Assembly: GCA_903867285.1 (NCBI GenBank)
Contig: CAIPQX010000102.1
Coordinates: forward strand, 1-14,323
Reading direction: 5' to 3'
Origin: an uncultured Actinomycetes bacterium
GTDB taxonomy: Bacteria > Actinomycetota > Actinomycetes > Nanopelagicales > Nanopelagicaceae
Length of the DNA: 14,323 nucleotides
Made by a program: the position numbers and the translations under genes. The notes beneath the pieces were generated by a model. That model was not told where the DNA came from. It did not search any database and saw only the letters and a list, made by a program, of their open reading frames with translations. Shown piece by piece: positions 8,080 through 14,323 of this stretch (positions within the stretch are counted from its first letter, which is position 1; every line of letters starts with the position of its first letter).

Positions 8080-8109
8080 GTGCCACAGACCTTTCCACAC
8101 TCTCAGTGA
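8080..8109 (+). CDS. Putative 9-codon leader peptide overlapping the start of the membrane gene
   Basis: GTG at 8080 opens the short frame MPQTFPHSQ, ending at TGA 8107-8109. The only strong Shine-Dalgarno in this leader, GGAGG (8070-8074), is spaced 5 nt before this GTG. The stop overlaps the GTG start of the downstream membrane gene as GTGA (8106-8109). The membrane gene has no ribosome binding site of its own and no earlier in-frame ATG, GTG or TTG before a TAG at 8046. This is what translational coupling through a leader ORF looks like. A sequencing frameshift joining the two frames is the main alternative. Confidence 0.55.
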   Translation: MPQTFPHSQ

Positions 8110-9290
8110 AGCGAGATAAGTGGCATAGATACGCCCACATTCCAACCCCTATATATCTTCTCGCTCTGATCATTGGCTTGCCCTGGATCAGTGGGAGCGG
8201 TGATCCGAAATGGATATTGGTACACCTATTACTTCTCGGCGCAATCACTAATTTAATCTTCGTATGGAGCTCGCATTTCACCGCAACCATGTTGCGGTTG
8301 CCGCAAGAAGCCGATCGCAAGCGTTACCTTGTTCGAGTAATAGTTCTTAATCTTGGTGTCATATCTGTCATCGTAGGAAAGATACAAGGACTTAAATTCC
8401 TGATGGCCTTGGGAGCGGTCGCGGTAGTCATCAGCGCCGGATTACATGTGCGATCGATTCAAATTCAAATTACGAGAGCACTTCCAACTCGATTCAAAAA
8501 GATTCCCCGCTTCTACATCGTAAGTGCCCTTTTTCTTATTCTGGGCGGGGTGCTGGGCGGATTACTGTCCCAAGGCCCCAAGGGTGAATTCAAGTACCGA
8601 CTTCTAGTCGCTCACTATTCCACCAATATCTTTGGATGGATTGGAATCACCATCGCTGGAACTCTCATCACCTTTATTCCCACCATGTTGCGGACGCAAC
8701 TACCAGAGAAGGCGGAGAAACACGGTTACAAGTCTTTGCCTTGGTTAGTTGGTTCAGTCTTAGCAATCGATGTCGGTGCCTTAGTCAATATTCGTGCCAT
8801 CGCCCTTCTGGGCATTCTCGCTTACCTCGGCGCCTGGATCTATCTTTTGTTGCCGCACGTACGCTTCATAGTGCAACGAAATAGTCCTTTCTCATTTATG
8901 AGCACCGTCTTCTCCATAATTTGGTTGGCTTTCTCTTTGATCAGTTTAGGAATAGATATTGCCAGCAACGATAATTGGAAATTGGTGAGTTCTCGAACCG
9001 AATCTCTGATCTACATATTAGGTATTGGATTCGCGCTGCAAATGGGGTTGGGAGCACTTTCGTATTTGATACCAGCCGTCCTGGGCGGCGGACCAGCAAA
9101 TGCTCGGCAAAATGTGAGTGTCTCCGATCGCCTAAAGGTAGCCAGATTGATTTTGCATAACGTGGGCCTGGGACTCTTAGCCACTAATTTCTCACGGGTG
9201 CTCTTCCTCGTAGGCGGGGCTATGGTCGCCCTCTCCATAATTCTCAATCTCTTCCTCCTGGGATCACTGCGCCCGGCAAAGCGCGAGTAA
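8106..9290 (+). CDS. Polytopic membrane protein resembling heme-copper oxidase subunit I / membrane domain of actinobacterial multicopper oxidases
   Basis: A 394-residue protein with about 12 hydrophobic segments (roughly 14-30, 36-56, 75-95, 97-117, 138-156, 168-192, 211-228, 230-250, 264-284, 301-326, 345-360, 363-385), the count expected for a heme-copper oxidase subunit I fold. Histidines occur within or at the ends of helices: H40 and H57 in VHLLLLGAITNLIFVWSSHF, H114, H170 in AHYSTNIFGWIG, and H351 in HNVGLG. From memory of the family, VHLLLLGA..N..VWS.HF and AH....FGW.G.T..GTL.TF.PT.LRT resemble the membrane half of actinobacterial multicopper-oxidase or nitrite-reductase fusions. Here there is no cupredoxin domain and no such gene adjacent. 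A heme- or metal-binding role is inferred; enzymatic activity is not shown. The start is GTG, overlapping the leader ORF stop. It forms an operon with the next gene, 9 bp downstream. Confidence 0.7.
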   Translation: MKRDKWHRYAHIPTPIYLLALIIGLPWISGSGDPKWILVHLLLLGAITNLIFVWSSHFTATMLRLPQEADRKRYLVRVIVLNLGVISVIVGKIQGLKFLMALGAVAVVISAGLHVRSIQIQITRALPTRFKKIPRFYIVSALFLILGGVLGGLLSQGPKGEFKYRLLVAHYSTNIFGWIGITIAGTLITFIPTMLRTQLPEKAEKHGYKSLPWLVGSVLAIDVGALVNIRAIALLGILAYLGAWIYLLLPHVRFIVQRNSPFSFMSTVFSIIWLAFSLISLGIDIASNDNWKLVSSRTESLIYILGIGFALQMGLGALSYLIPAVLGGGPANARQNVSVSDRLKVARLILHNVGLGLLATNFSRVLFLVGGAMVALSIILNLFLLGSLRPAKRE

Positions 9291-9299
9291 ATTGGACCC

Positions 9300-10250
9300 A
9301 TGGCCGATAAGAAACTGACCCAAGCACTCCAGAATTTAGTTTCTCGCGGGGAGCTAAGCCAAGAAGATGCCCTCAAGGTTGAAGCTGAGTTCCACAAAGC
9401 CACAGAAGAAGATGGTTCGAAGCGCAGGGTTCTTTCAGAGGTCGGCGGGTATTTGGGTGGGATCTTTATATTAATTGCACTGTTGATCCTCTTTAGCCAG
9501 AGCTGGCGGCATATCTCGCGAATTGCTCAGTTCTCACTTTTCTTACTGGCAGCAATATTGCTATTCGTCGCAGCGAGAGTGACGGGCAAAACCACCAATT
9601 CGCGGACCCGACTAGCGGGATTGCTTGGAGTCGTATCGTCGATCTGTGCCACTATGGCAATCATCGTCATCAGATCAAATAGCAATGAGTTAGTAACTCT
9701 CGCCTTGCTTGTTGGCTGGCTCGTTACCTATTTCGCCTTTATCTTGTACCGGACAATTCTTGGCGAACTGAGTTTGGCTGGCTTTTCGATTGCTTTCGCC
9801 TTCTCTGGGGGAAATTCACTATTCCCTCACATGATTAACAATTCCATTATTATTTCGTTGATTCTGGGAACCATTGGTGCTATTTGGTTGTACCTCGCCA
9901 ACAACAACTTCTTTAATAGGGCATTCGGTGACGCTGTGGCAATGGCGATGCTATTTGTTAGCGGACAGATGCTTTACGGAGGAACGGTTCGCTTTCTTAC
10001 TTATCTAATATGTATAGCAATTGCAGTGGTAGCCAGTTGGCTCTATTCACGTGCACCAGAGTGGCCGTTGCTAGTGGGAGGCATCGCCGCAATCACGGTG
10101 GGCACTGGAGAATTTGTCGGAGAAACTCTTGGCGGTTCCTTGGGAGCAGCCCTGGGATTATTGACCTCCGGAATCTTCTTTGTAATCGGCAGTATCTATT
10201 CCTTAAAGCGATCTAAGCGCGTGGATCTAGATGAGCCAGGGTATGTCTGA
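9300..10250 (+). CDS. DUF2157-like multispanning membrane protein
   Basis: A 316-residue protein. The soluble N-terminus (1-45) is helical and charged, with the pattern L..LVSRGELSQEDALKVEAE, followed by SEVGGYLGGIFILIALLILF (46-65) and SWRHISRIAQF. This matches the start of DUF2157 membrane proteins, where a short 'two-turn' N-terminal helix pair precedes the first membrane segment. About nine to ten hydrophobic segments follow through residue 300, and the C-terminus is basic and cytosolic in style (SLKRSKRVDL). Function is not known for the family. The ATG at 9300 lies 9 bp after the stop of the heme-copper-like gene, with only a weak TTGGA upstream, so co-transcription and perhaps coupled translation are likely. 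Its last 38 bp overlap the 3' end of the methyltransferase gene on the other strand. Confidence 0.75.
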   Translation: MADKKLTQALQNLVSRGELSQEDALKVEAEFHKATEEDGSKRRVLSEVGGYLGGIFILIALLILFSQSWRHISRIAQFSLFLLAAILLFVAARVTGKTTNSRTRLAGLLGVVSSICATMAIIVIRSNSNELVTLALLVGWLVTYFAFILYRTILGELSLAGFSIAFAFSGGNSLFPHMINNSIIISLILGTIGAIWLYLANNNFFNRAFGDAVAMAMLFVSGQMLYGGTVRFLTYLICIAIAVVASWLYSRAPEWPLLVGGIAAITVGTGEFVGETLGGSLGAALGLLTSGIFFVIGSIYSLKRSKRVDLDEPGYV

Positions 10251-11055
10251 TCTCTTGATAAAAAGTAATTGAACCATCCTCTTGCATGTGCTTAGCTAGA
10301 ATTGCTTCGGCTGCGCTACGTAATGCGGCCCTCTCTCCCTCGGGTACTTGTAGCCACATTCCTCTCTGACCTGTCGACCAGGAGAACTCGTACCATTTAT
10401 CGAAGTTCTGAAACCGCACCGGCAACATCTGCTTTACAGTTCTTACCTCGTGGTAACCCGCGTTTGTCAGCAAAGCCTCCATCCCTTCATCACTGGCAAA
10501 AGGTCCACGGATGCCGCTAGCGCGCGCATCCAGAGTGCTCACTGGTAAATACTTCTCGAAGAGTTGATCGATCTCCTGCCAACCCGGGTCATTTACGCCA
10601 AAGGTGGTTACGCCTATTCGTCCAGAACTCACTAAGTACTTACGCCAATTTCGCAACGCTTCCAGAGGATCGGGAAGGAAGAAGAGAACGAGGCAGGATG
10701 AAATTGCATCGAACTCCCCCTCGACTTTAGTTGGGGATTGCGCGTCATCAACAAAGAGATTCACATTTGAAAGATTCTTCTGCTTCACCATGGATTGAGC
10801 ATTCTCGATCATTCTCGCTGATATGTCGAAGCAGGAGATCATCCCCTTATCACCGAGCTTGGCAGATGCATGTTCTGCCACTGCACCTCGGCCGCACCCA
10901 ATATCTAACCAAGATTCACCCGGCAACGGGCGCAGAGCTTCTGATAAACCAGCCGCAATGGGCTGAAAGAAATCCACTCCCGCCCTGTCATATGAATCCG
11001 AAATGAGATCGAAGAGTTTTGCGATTTTATTAGTCTGCTCGGCCTTTTCGCTCAT
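10213..11055 (-). CDS. Class I SAM-dependent methyltransferase
   Basis: A 280-residue protein with the Rossmann methyltransferase motifs in order: motif I LDIGCGRGAVAEHA (50-63), the acidic ribose-binding D77 in CFDIS (75-79), VDDAQ (102-106) at the adenine site, and the FDAISSCLVLFFLPDP strand-loop (115-130). The N-terminal segment (residues 12-30, KLFDLISDSYDRAG) is the usual helix preceding a UbiE/Methyltransf_11-type core. The C-terminal ~100 residues probably form the substrate lid (WYEFSWSTGQRGMW), but the substrate cannot be predicted. Cytosolic. The ATG at 11055 has no Shine-Dalgarno; GACAAT ends five bases before it, weakly consistent with a leaderless message. It overlaps the DUF2157-like gene tail to tail and is divergent from the class V PLP gene. 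Confidence 0.88.
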   Translation of the reverse strand: MSEKAEQTNKIAKLFDLISDSYDRAGVDFFQPIAAGLSEALRPLPGESWLDIGCGRGAVAEHASAKLGDKGMISCFDISARMIENAQSMVKQKNLSNVNLFVDDAQSPTKVEGEFDAISSCLVLFFLPDPLEALRNWRKYLVSSGRIGVTTFGVNDPGWQEIDQLFEKYLPVSTLDARASGIRGPFASDEGMEALLTNAGYHEVRTVKQMLPVRFQNFDKWYEFSWSTGQRGMWLQVPEGERAALRSAAEAILAKHMQEDGSITFYQEIRHTLAHLDPRA

Positions 11056-11077
11056 ACCAAATTGTCAACGATCAATC

Positions 11078-11108
11078 TTGAAATTACTACAGATACCTTG
11101 ATTAAAAT
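11078..11108 (+). promoter_or_regulatory. Candidate promoter for the class V PLP enzyme
   Basis: TTGAAA (11078-11083) and TAAAAT (11103-11108) are separated by 19 bp; each matches the sigma-70-type consensus at five of six positions, although the spacing is longer than the usual 17. It lies 16-25 bp before the two candidate ATG codons (11125, 11134), giving a very short leader without a Shine-Dalgarno. Its position also argues that a longer reading from TTG 11062 is not the real protein. Confidence 0.5.
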
Positions 11109-11133
11109 AGCCATAGCGACTTCAATGACCTAT

Positions 11134-12336
11134 ATGACTTACGACGTTAATAGAATTCGGGCAGATTTCCCAGCGCTAAATGCAGGTTTAGCCTTCTTTG
11201 ATGGCCCCGGAGGAAGTCAGGTTCCATCTCAGGTTGGCAGGGCAATATCTGATGCAATAACAAAACCGATTTCCAACCGCAACGTTGTAACCCAATCCGA
11301 ACGCAATGCTGAAGAGATAGTTATCAATTTTCGCCAGGCGGTCGCGGATCTAATTAACGCTGATCCAGGCGGCGTAGTTTATGGACGCAGTTGGACCCAA
11401 ATTACCTATGACTTCTCGCGAACGCTGGCTAAAACGTGGAGCGCGGGCGATGAAATTGTTGTCACAAACCTGGATCACGATTCGAATATCCGGCCCTGGA
11501 TTCAGGCGGCTGAGTCAGTAGGCGCAATAGTGCGTTGGGCGAAAATCGATCCTGAAACCGGAGAACTGCCCACATCGGCTATCTCGGAATTACTCAGCGC
11601 AAAGACCCGCCTAGTCGCCGTCACCGGCGCAGGTAACACCTTAGGAACAAGACCTGATATCAAAGCGATATCGGCAGCGGTCCATCAAGTGGGAGCGCTG
11701 CTCTATGTCGATGGAGTGCACTTAACACCGCACACCCCCATAGATGTACAAGAAATCGGCGCAGATTTCTTCGGATTTTCCTTCTACAAACTATTTGGAC
11801 CACACTGCGCAGCGCTGGCCGCAGATCCACAATTGCTCAAGACTCTAAACAATGACAAGTTATTACCTGCTACCAGTGCAGTTCCAGAGCGATTCGAGTT
11901 TGGAACGCTCCCCTACGAAATTATGGCTGGTGCCACCGCTGCTATTGATTACATCGCAGAGATGGTCTCGAGTGACAAATCAACTCGGCGAGAGAAAATC
12001 CTGCATTCGATGCGTGAGCTAGAAAACTATGAAGAGGGGCTATTTGCCGCAATGGAATCTGGCATCCAAGCGTTGCCAGGAGTAACGACTTATGGACATG
12101 CCAAGAAGAGAACACCAACGGTCTATTTCAATCTTGCGGGTTACCAAGGCGCAGAGGTCTATAAACACTTAGCGGAGCTCAACGTAAATGCCCCTGCCGG
12201 AAACTTCTACGCGCTGGAAGTATCTAGAACGCTAGGACTTGGTGATACCGGAGCAGTGCGCGTAGGGCTGGCTCCTTACAGCACCCTTGAGGATGTAACT
12301 CGTCTCCTTAAAGGTTTACGTGATCTGACCAAGTAG
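11134..12336 (+). CDS. Class V aminotransferase-fold PLP enzyme, 'cysteine desulfurase-like' (TIGR01976-type)
   Basis: A 400-residue protein read from ATG 11134 (MTYDVNRIRADFPAL), the start typical of this actinobacterial family; ATG 11125 adds three residues, and a TTG at 11062 would add 24 atypical ones. FFDGPGGSQVP (residues 21-31) is the conserved N-terminal loop. YVDGVHLTPH (191-200) provides D193 and H196 at the cofactor, and the PLP lysine is K219 in GFSFYKLFGPHC. NLDHDSNIRPW (112-122) is also a family signature. The C-terminal loop that carries the catalytic Cys in true NifS/IscS/SufS desulfurases reads APAGNFYALEVSRTLGL, without Cys; the only nearby cysteine is C225. It may therefore be a lyase, epimerase or other PLP enzyme rather than a sulfur donor. 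It is divergent from the methyltransferase, and its stop is 13 bp from that of the convergent aldo/keto reductase. Confidence 0.85.
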   Translation: MTYDVNRIRADFPALNAGLAFFDGPGGSQVPSQVGRAISDAITKPISNRNVVTQSERNAEEIVINFRQAVADLINADPGGVVYGRSWTQITYDFSRTLAKTWSAGDEIVVTNLDHDSNIRPWIQAAESVGAIVRWAKIDPETGELPTSAISELLSAKTRLVAVTGAGNTLGTRPDIKAISAAVHQVGALLYVDGVHLTPHTPIDVQEIGADFFGFSFYKLFGPHCAALAADPQLLKTLNNDKLLPATSAVPERFEFGTLPYEIMAGATAAIDYIAEMVSSDKSTRREKILHSMRELENYEEGLFAAMESGIQALPGVTTYGHAKKRTPTVYFNLAGYQGAEVYKHLAELNVNAPAGNFYALEVSRTLGLGDTGAVRVGLAPYSTLEDVTRLLKGLRDLTK

Positions 12337-12349
12337 TACGGTTTGGGTC

Positions 12350-13324
12350 CTATCCGTTAATCGAAGACATATCAGCGTATCGATCTCCGACAGTTACCCC
12401 AATAGGAGCGATCGCGTTCAAAGTTTCGACATCACTGTTATCCAAAGTTATTTCGACTGCTGCAAGATTTTCCTCGAGCCTTGAAATCTTTCGTGTTCCA
12501 GGAATTGGCACAATGTTCTCACCTCGGGCCAGGAGCCACGCGAGAGCAAGTTGTGCAGGAGTGACTCCTTTTCTGCCTGCCATATCTTTAACGGCTGTCA
12601 CGATTTTAAGATTTTGCGAGAAGTTATCTCCCTTAAATCGGGGGTGGGTGCGGCGCGTGTCATCGGCCGCAAGGTCGTCGATGGTGGTGATGGCTCCGGT
12701 GAGAAAACCCCTTCCTAGGGGAGAGTACGGAACAAACCCGATTCCGAGTTCTTGGACGGTCGCCAAAATCCCGTTTGCTTCAATATCGCGCGTCCAGAGC
12801 GACCACTCTGATTGCAATGCAGTTATTGGATGCACGGCATGCGCGCGACGGATCGTTTCTGCCGAAGCCTCCGAAATACCTAGATGGCGCACCTTTCCAG
12901 CATCGACCAACTGCTTAAGCGCTCCCCAAGTTTCCTCGACAGGGACTGAACGATCGACCCGGTGCTGATAGTACAAATCAATGTGGTCGACGTTGAGACG
13001 CTTCAATGAATCATTGCAAGCCTTAATCACATATTCGGGACTTCCGTTTATACGTCGGGTTCCATCTGCGAACCTTTCGTTACCGAATTTGGTTGCGAGC
13101 ACAACTTCCTCTCGACGACCTGCAATCGCCTTGCCGACTAATTCTTCGTTAGTGAAAGGCCCGTACATGTCAGCGGTGTCGATCAGATTGCCGCCAAGAT
13201 CTAAGAAACGGAGGATGACCGCTATCGAATCAGTGTCATCGCGAGGTCCGTAGAATTCGGACATTCCCATGCAGCCAAGTCCAAGTGATGACACGTTCAA
13301 GTCGCGTAATTTACGAAATTTCAT
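12350..13324 (-). CDS. Aldo/keto reductase (AKR13-like)
   Basis: A 324-residue (beta/alpha)8 NADPH-dependent oxidoreductase. With the ATG at 13324 as residue 1, the catalytic tetrad is visible: D49 and Y54 in LIDTADMYG, K79 in VLATKFG, and H121 in YYQHRVD. The C-terminal cofactor motif is IPGTRKISRLEENLAA (274-289), and FVPYSPLGRGFLTG (197-210) is the classic strand-7 signature. It should reduce an aldehyde or ketone in the cytosol; the substrate is unknown, though the family is often linked to aldehyde detoxification. TTG 13330 is an alternative start adding two residues. No Shine-Dalgarno precedes the ATG, but TTTAAT (minus strand, 13330-13335) ends 5 bp before it, suggesting a leaderless message. 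It is divergent from the cupin gene. Confidence 0.92.
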   Translation of the reverse strand: MKFRKLRDLNVSSLGLGCMGMSEFYGPRDDTDSIAVILRFLDLGGNLIDTADMYGPFTNEELVGKAIAGRREEVVLATKFGNERFADGTRRINGSPEYVIKACNDSLKRLNVDHIDLYYQHRVDRSVPVEETWGALKQLVDAGKVRHLGISEASAETIRRAHAVHPITALQSEWSLWTRDIEANGILATVQELGIGFVPYSPLGRGFLTGAITTIDDLAADDTRRTHPRFKGDNFSQNLKIVTAVKDMAGRKGVTPAQLALAWLLARGENIVPIPGTRKISRLEENLAAVEITLDNSDVETLNAIAPIGVTVGDRYADMSSING

Positions 13325-13368
13325 GGTCAATTAAAGCATCACCACGCTCTTTTAGCGGATCCGCACTA

Positions 13369-13398
13369 GTGACTTCGGCACATTCCCAGGTCTATATT
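13369..13398 (+). promoter_or_regulatory. Candidate promoter for the cupin gene
   Basis: GTGACT (13369-13374) and TATATT (13393-13398) are 18 bp apart and resemble -35 and -10 boxes. A transcript would start near 13405 and include the Shine-Dalgarno GAGGG (13414-13418) ahead of the ATG at 13424. Confidence 0.5.
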
Positions 13399-13423
13399 GC
13401 CTATAAGGGAATGAGGGAAAGAT

Positions 13424-13837
13424 ATGGCTAAGATTGTCAAAAAGAAGGACTTACCTCGTGCAGAGTCGCTTCGTGATGGACGCCAGCGCATCGATTTAGT
13501 CACAAAAGATATTTTTGGGACAACCGATGTACAAGCCGATTGGGTTACTTATCAAGCCGGTAGAGATGCTCCTGCGCACTATCACACTGGTAGTCGACAC
13601 TATTTCTTCATTATAAATGGCACTGGAACTTTCCACGGTGGCGGAAATAGTTTCCAATTAGAGCCTGGTGATGTCGTCATGTCAGAAGAAGAAGAGATGC
13701 ACTCCTTTACCAGCGACTCCGACGAGAAATTGGAATTTATTGAGCTCTGGGTTCCGGCTCCAACGCAAACAATTTGGGAAGATCCCGAAGACGCGTGCCG
13801 CTGGTCACCCATTGCGAAGGTGACTGCCGAGAGTTAA
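13424..13837 (+). CDS. Small single-domain cupin protein
   Basis: A 137-residue protein with one cupin beta-barrel. Motif 1 is AGRDAPAHYHTGSRHYFFII followed by NGTG, giving metal ligands H52 and H54; the position normally held by Glu is H59. Motif 2 is LEPGDVVMSEEEEMHSF, giving H93. Four histidines would therefore surround the metal. The acidic run EEEE precedes H93. No signal peptide; cytosolic. Members of the family may be dioxygenases, isomerases, ligand-binding proteins or quinone-type antioxidants, and no substrate can be assigned. The ATG at 13424 has GAGGG about 5 bp upstream. It is divergent from the aldo/keto reductase, so a joint response (for example to reactive carbonyls) is conceivable but unproven. 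A weak 6-bp hairpin follows the stop. Confidence 0.85.
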   Translation: MAKIVKKKDLPRAESLRDGRQRIDLVTKDIFGTTDVQADWVTYQAGRDAPAHYHTGSRHYFFIINGTGTFHGGGNSFQLEPGDVVMSEEEEMHSFTSDSDEKLEFIELWVPAPTQTIWEDPEDACRWSPIAKVTAES

Positions 13838-13853
13838 AACTAAAAGCTAGTTT
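13837..13853 (+). terminator. Weak hairpin after the cupin gene
   Basis: AAACTA (13837-13842) can pair with TAGTTT (13848-13853) around AAAGC, starting at the stop codon and followed by TTTCCTT-like sequence. The stem is only 6 bp and AT-rich, so this is a weak candidate for termination. Confidence 0.3.
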
Positions 13854-13914
13854 CCTTGCCGGATTTCATGCTCAAGTTTCTCATGAGGCGAACTCAAATA
13901 GTCATAATTCTGGA

Positions 13915-13944
13915 TTGCGCGTCCAGCTATTAGTTCATTAGAAT
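13915..13944 (+). promoter_or_regulatory. Candidate leaderless promoter for the acetyltransferase gene
   Basis: TTGCGC (13915-13920) and TAGAAT (13939-13944) are 18 bp apart, and the second box ends six bases before the ATG at 13951. The expected transcription start is at or within a base or two of the start codon, and no Shine-Dalgarno is present, the arrangement of a leaderless actinobacterial gene. Confidence 0.6.
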
Positions 13945-13950
13945 CTCCAA

Positions 13951-14323
13951 ATGGTTGCTGACGATGCAAGTCATATCAAGGCCGGGCAACGAACAAATCC
14001 AATTGTCGAAGGCGCAGTAAGTTCTGTTCGAGTGGCGACACCGTCGGATATCGATGGAATCAGCGATATCTTTACTTCGGCTTTCTTTGAGGATCCGCTA
14101 TGGGGTCCCGTTTTTCCAGATGTCACTCGTCGAGCCACGCAGGCGAATGCGTTCTGGCGCCAATTTGTTACGTCAGCGCTCCGGCATCCGTGGACTTTCA
14201 TCACTGAGCCAGGTCAATCTGCAGCGACGTGGCTACCGCCTGGGAGTGATGAATTCACAGCTGAAGATGAAGCCTCCTTCGAAAGCTTTCTTGTCGCGAT
14301 TGCAGATCAGCAAATTGCTGACA
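13951..14323 (+). CDS. GNAT-type N-acetyltransferase, partial (C-terminus off the right edge)
   Basis: An open frame of 124 codons from ATG 13951 to the window end with no stop. After a variable 25-residue start, SVRVATPSDIDGISDIFTSA is the usual first strand and helix of a GNAT domain, followed by FFEDPLWGPVFPD. ATWLPPGSDEFTAED matches the strand-loop 'WLPPG' found in many actinobacterial GNAT proteins. The acetyl-CoA-binding motif A (R/Q-x-x-G-x-G/A) is expected beyond the window, so acceptor and activity cannot be judged. The gene is 113 bp after the cupin on the same strand and appears to have its own leaderless promoter, so it may be an independent unit. Confidence 0.8.
   Translation, partial: MVADDASHIKAGQRTNPIVEGAVSSVRVATPSDIDGISDIFTSAFFEDPLWGPVFPDVTRRATQANAFWRQFVTSALRHPWTFITEPGQSAATWLPPGSDEFTAEDEASFESFLVAIADQQIAD

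Noticed and set aside
11062..11133. N-terminal extension of the class V PLP enzyme from TTG 11062
   Set aside because: The extra 24 residues do not resemble the family start, and the segment contains the probable promoter TTGAAA-N19-TAAAAT. MTYDVNRIRADFPAL from 11134 matches the family start.
12513..12968. Plus-strand 151-codon open frame
   Set aside because: Antisense to the aldo/keto reductase, whose catalytic tetrad and cofactor motif are intact; the antisense product shows no recognisable domain.
13355..13364. Perfect 10-bp palindrome GCGGATCCGC between the aldo/keto reductase and cupin genes
   Set aside because: About 14 perfect 10-bp palindromes are expected by chance in a window this size; there is no second copy or phasing to support an operator.

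Overview
The window looks like chromosomal DNA from a moderate-GC actinobacterium. It carries an SCO4226-like DUF4242 protein, an actinobacterial 'cysteine desulfurase-like' class V PLP enzyme, a heme-copper-oxidase-like membrane protein of a type I associate with actinobacterial multicopper oxidases, and several genes without a Shine-Dalgarno sequence that have a TAnnnT box only 5-8 nt before the start codon, as in leaderless actinobacterial genes. Base composition looks near 48% GC by eye, which would fit low-GC freshwater or soil Actinomycetota such as Nanopelagicales. That placement is an inference. I see no tRNA, rRNA, CRISPR array, insertion sequence or phage gene.

Layout. (1) 1-4922, minus strand: the N-terminal ~1640 residues of one giant secreted protein that runs off the left edge, built from a long chain of Ig-like modules. 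Two module types alternate in its middle: one with a short Cys-Cys loop, and one of the He_PIG type. (2) 4947-5151: a spacer with a 33-bp tandem repeat. (3) 5152-6989: a group II PLP decarboxylase (minus) divergent from a small DUF4242 protein (plus). (4) 7009-7044: a strong hairpin that can terminate both convergent neighbours. (5) 7054-10250: a GAF-like/LuxR-type regulator (minus) divergent from a two-gene membrane operon (a 12-helix heme-copper-oxidase-like protein and a DUF2157-like protein). The divergent spacer holds a 17-bp direct repeat framing an inverted repeat, and a 9-codon leader ORF that overlaps the start of the first membrane gene. (6) 10213-12336: a SAM methyltransferase (minus) whose 3' end overlaps the membrane operon and whose 5' end is divergent from a class V PLP enzyme. 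(7) 12350-13837: an aldo/keto reductase (minus) divergent from a small cupin. (8) 13951 to the right edge: the start of a GNAT-type acetyltransferase.

The clearest functional unit is the LuxR regulator with the membrane operon. Shared divergent DNA, repeated candidate operators and the coupled leader ORF suggest locally controlled expression of the heme-copper-like protein. The remaining genes are single enzymes of small-molecule metabolism arranged as divergent or convergent pairs, with no evident common pathway. I see no defence or mobile system. The most unusual features are the regulatory architecture at 7903-8109 and the modular giant surface protein.
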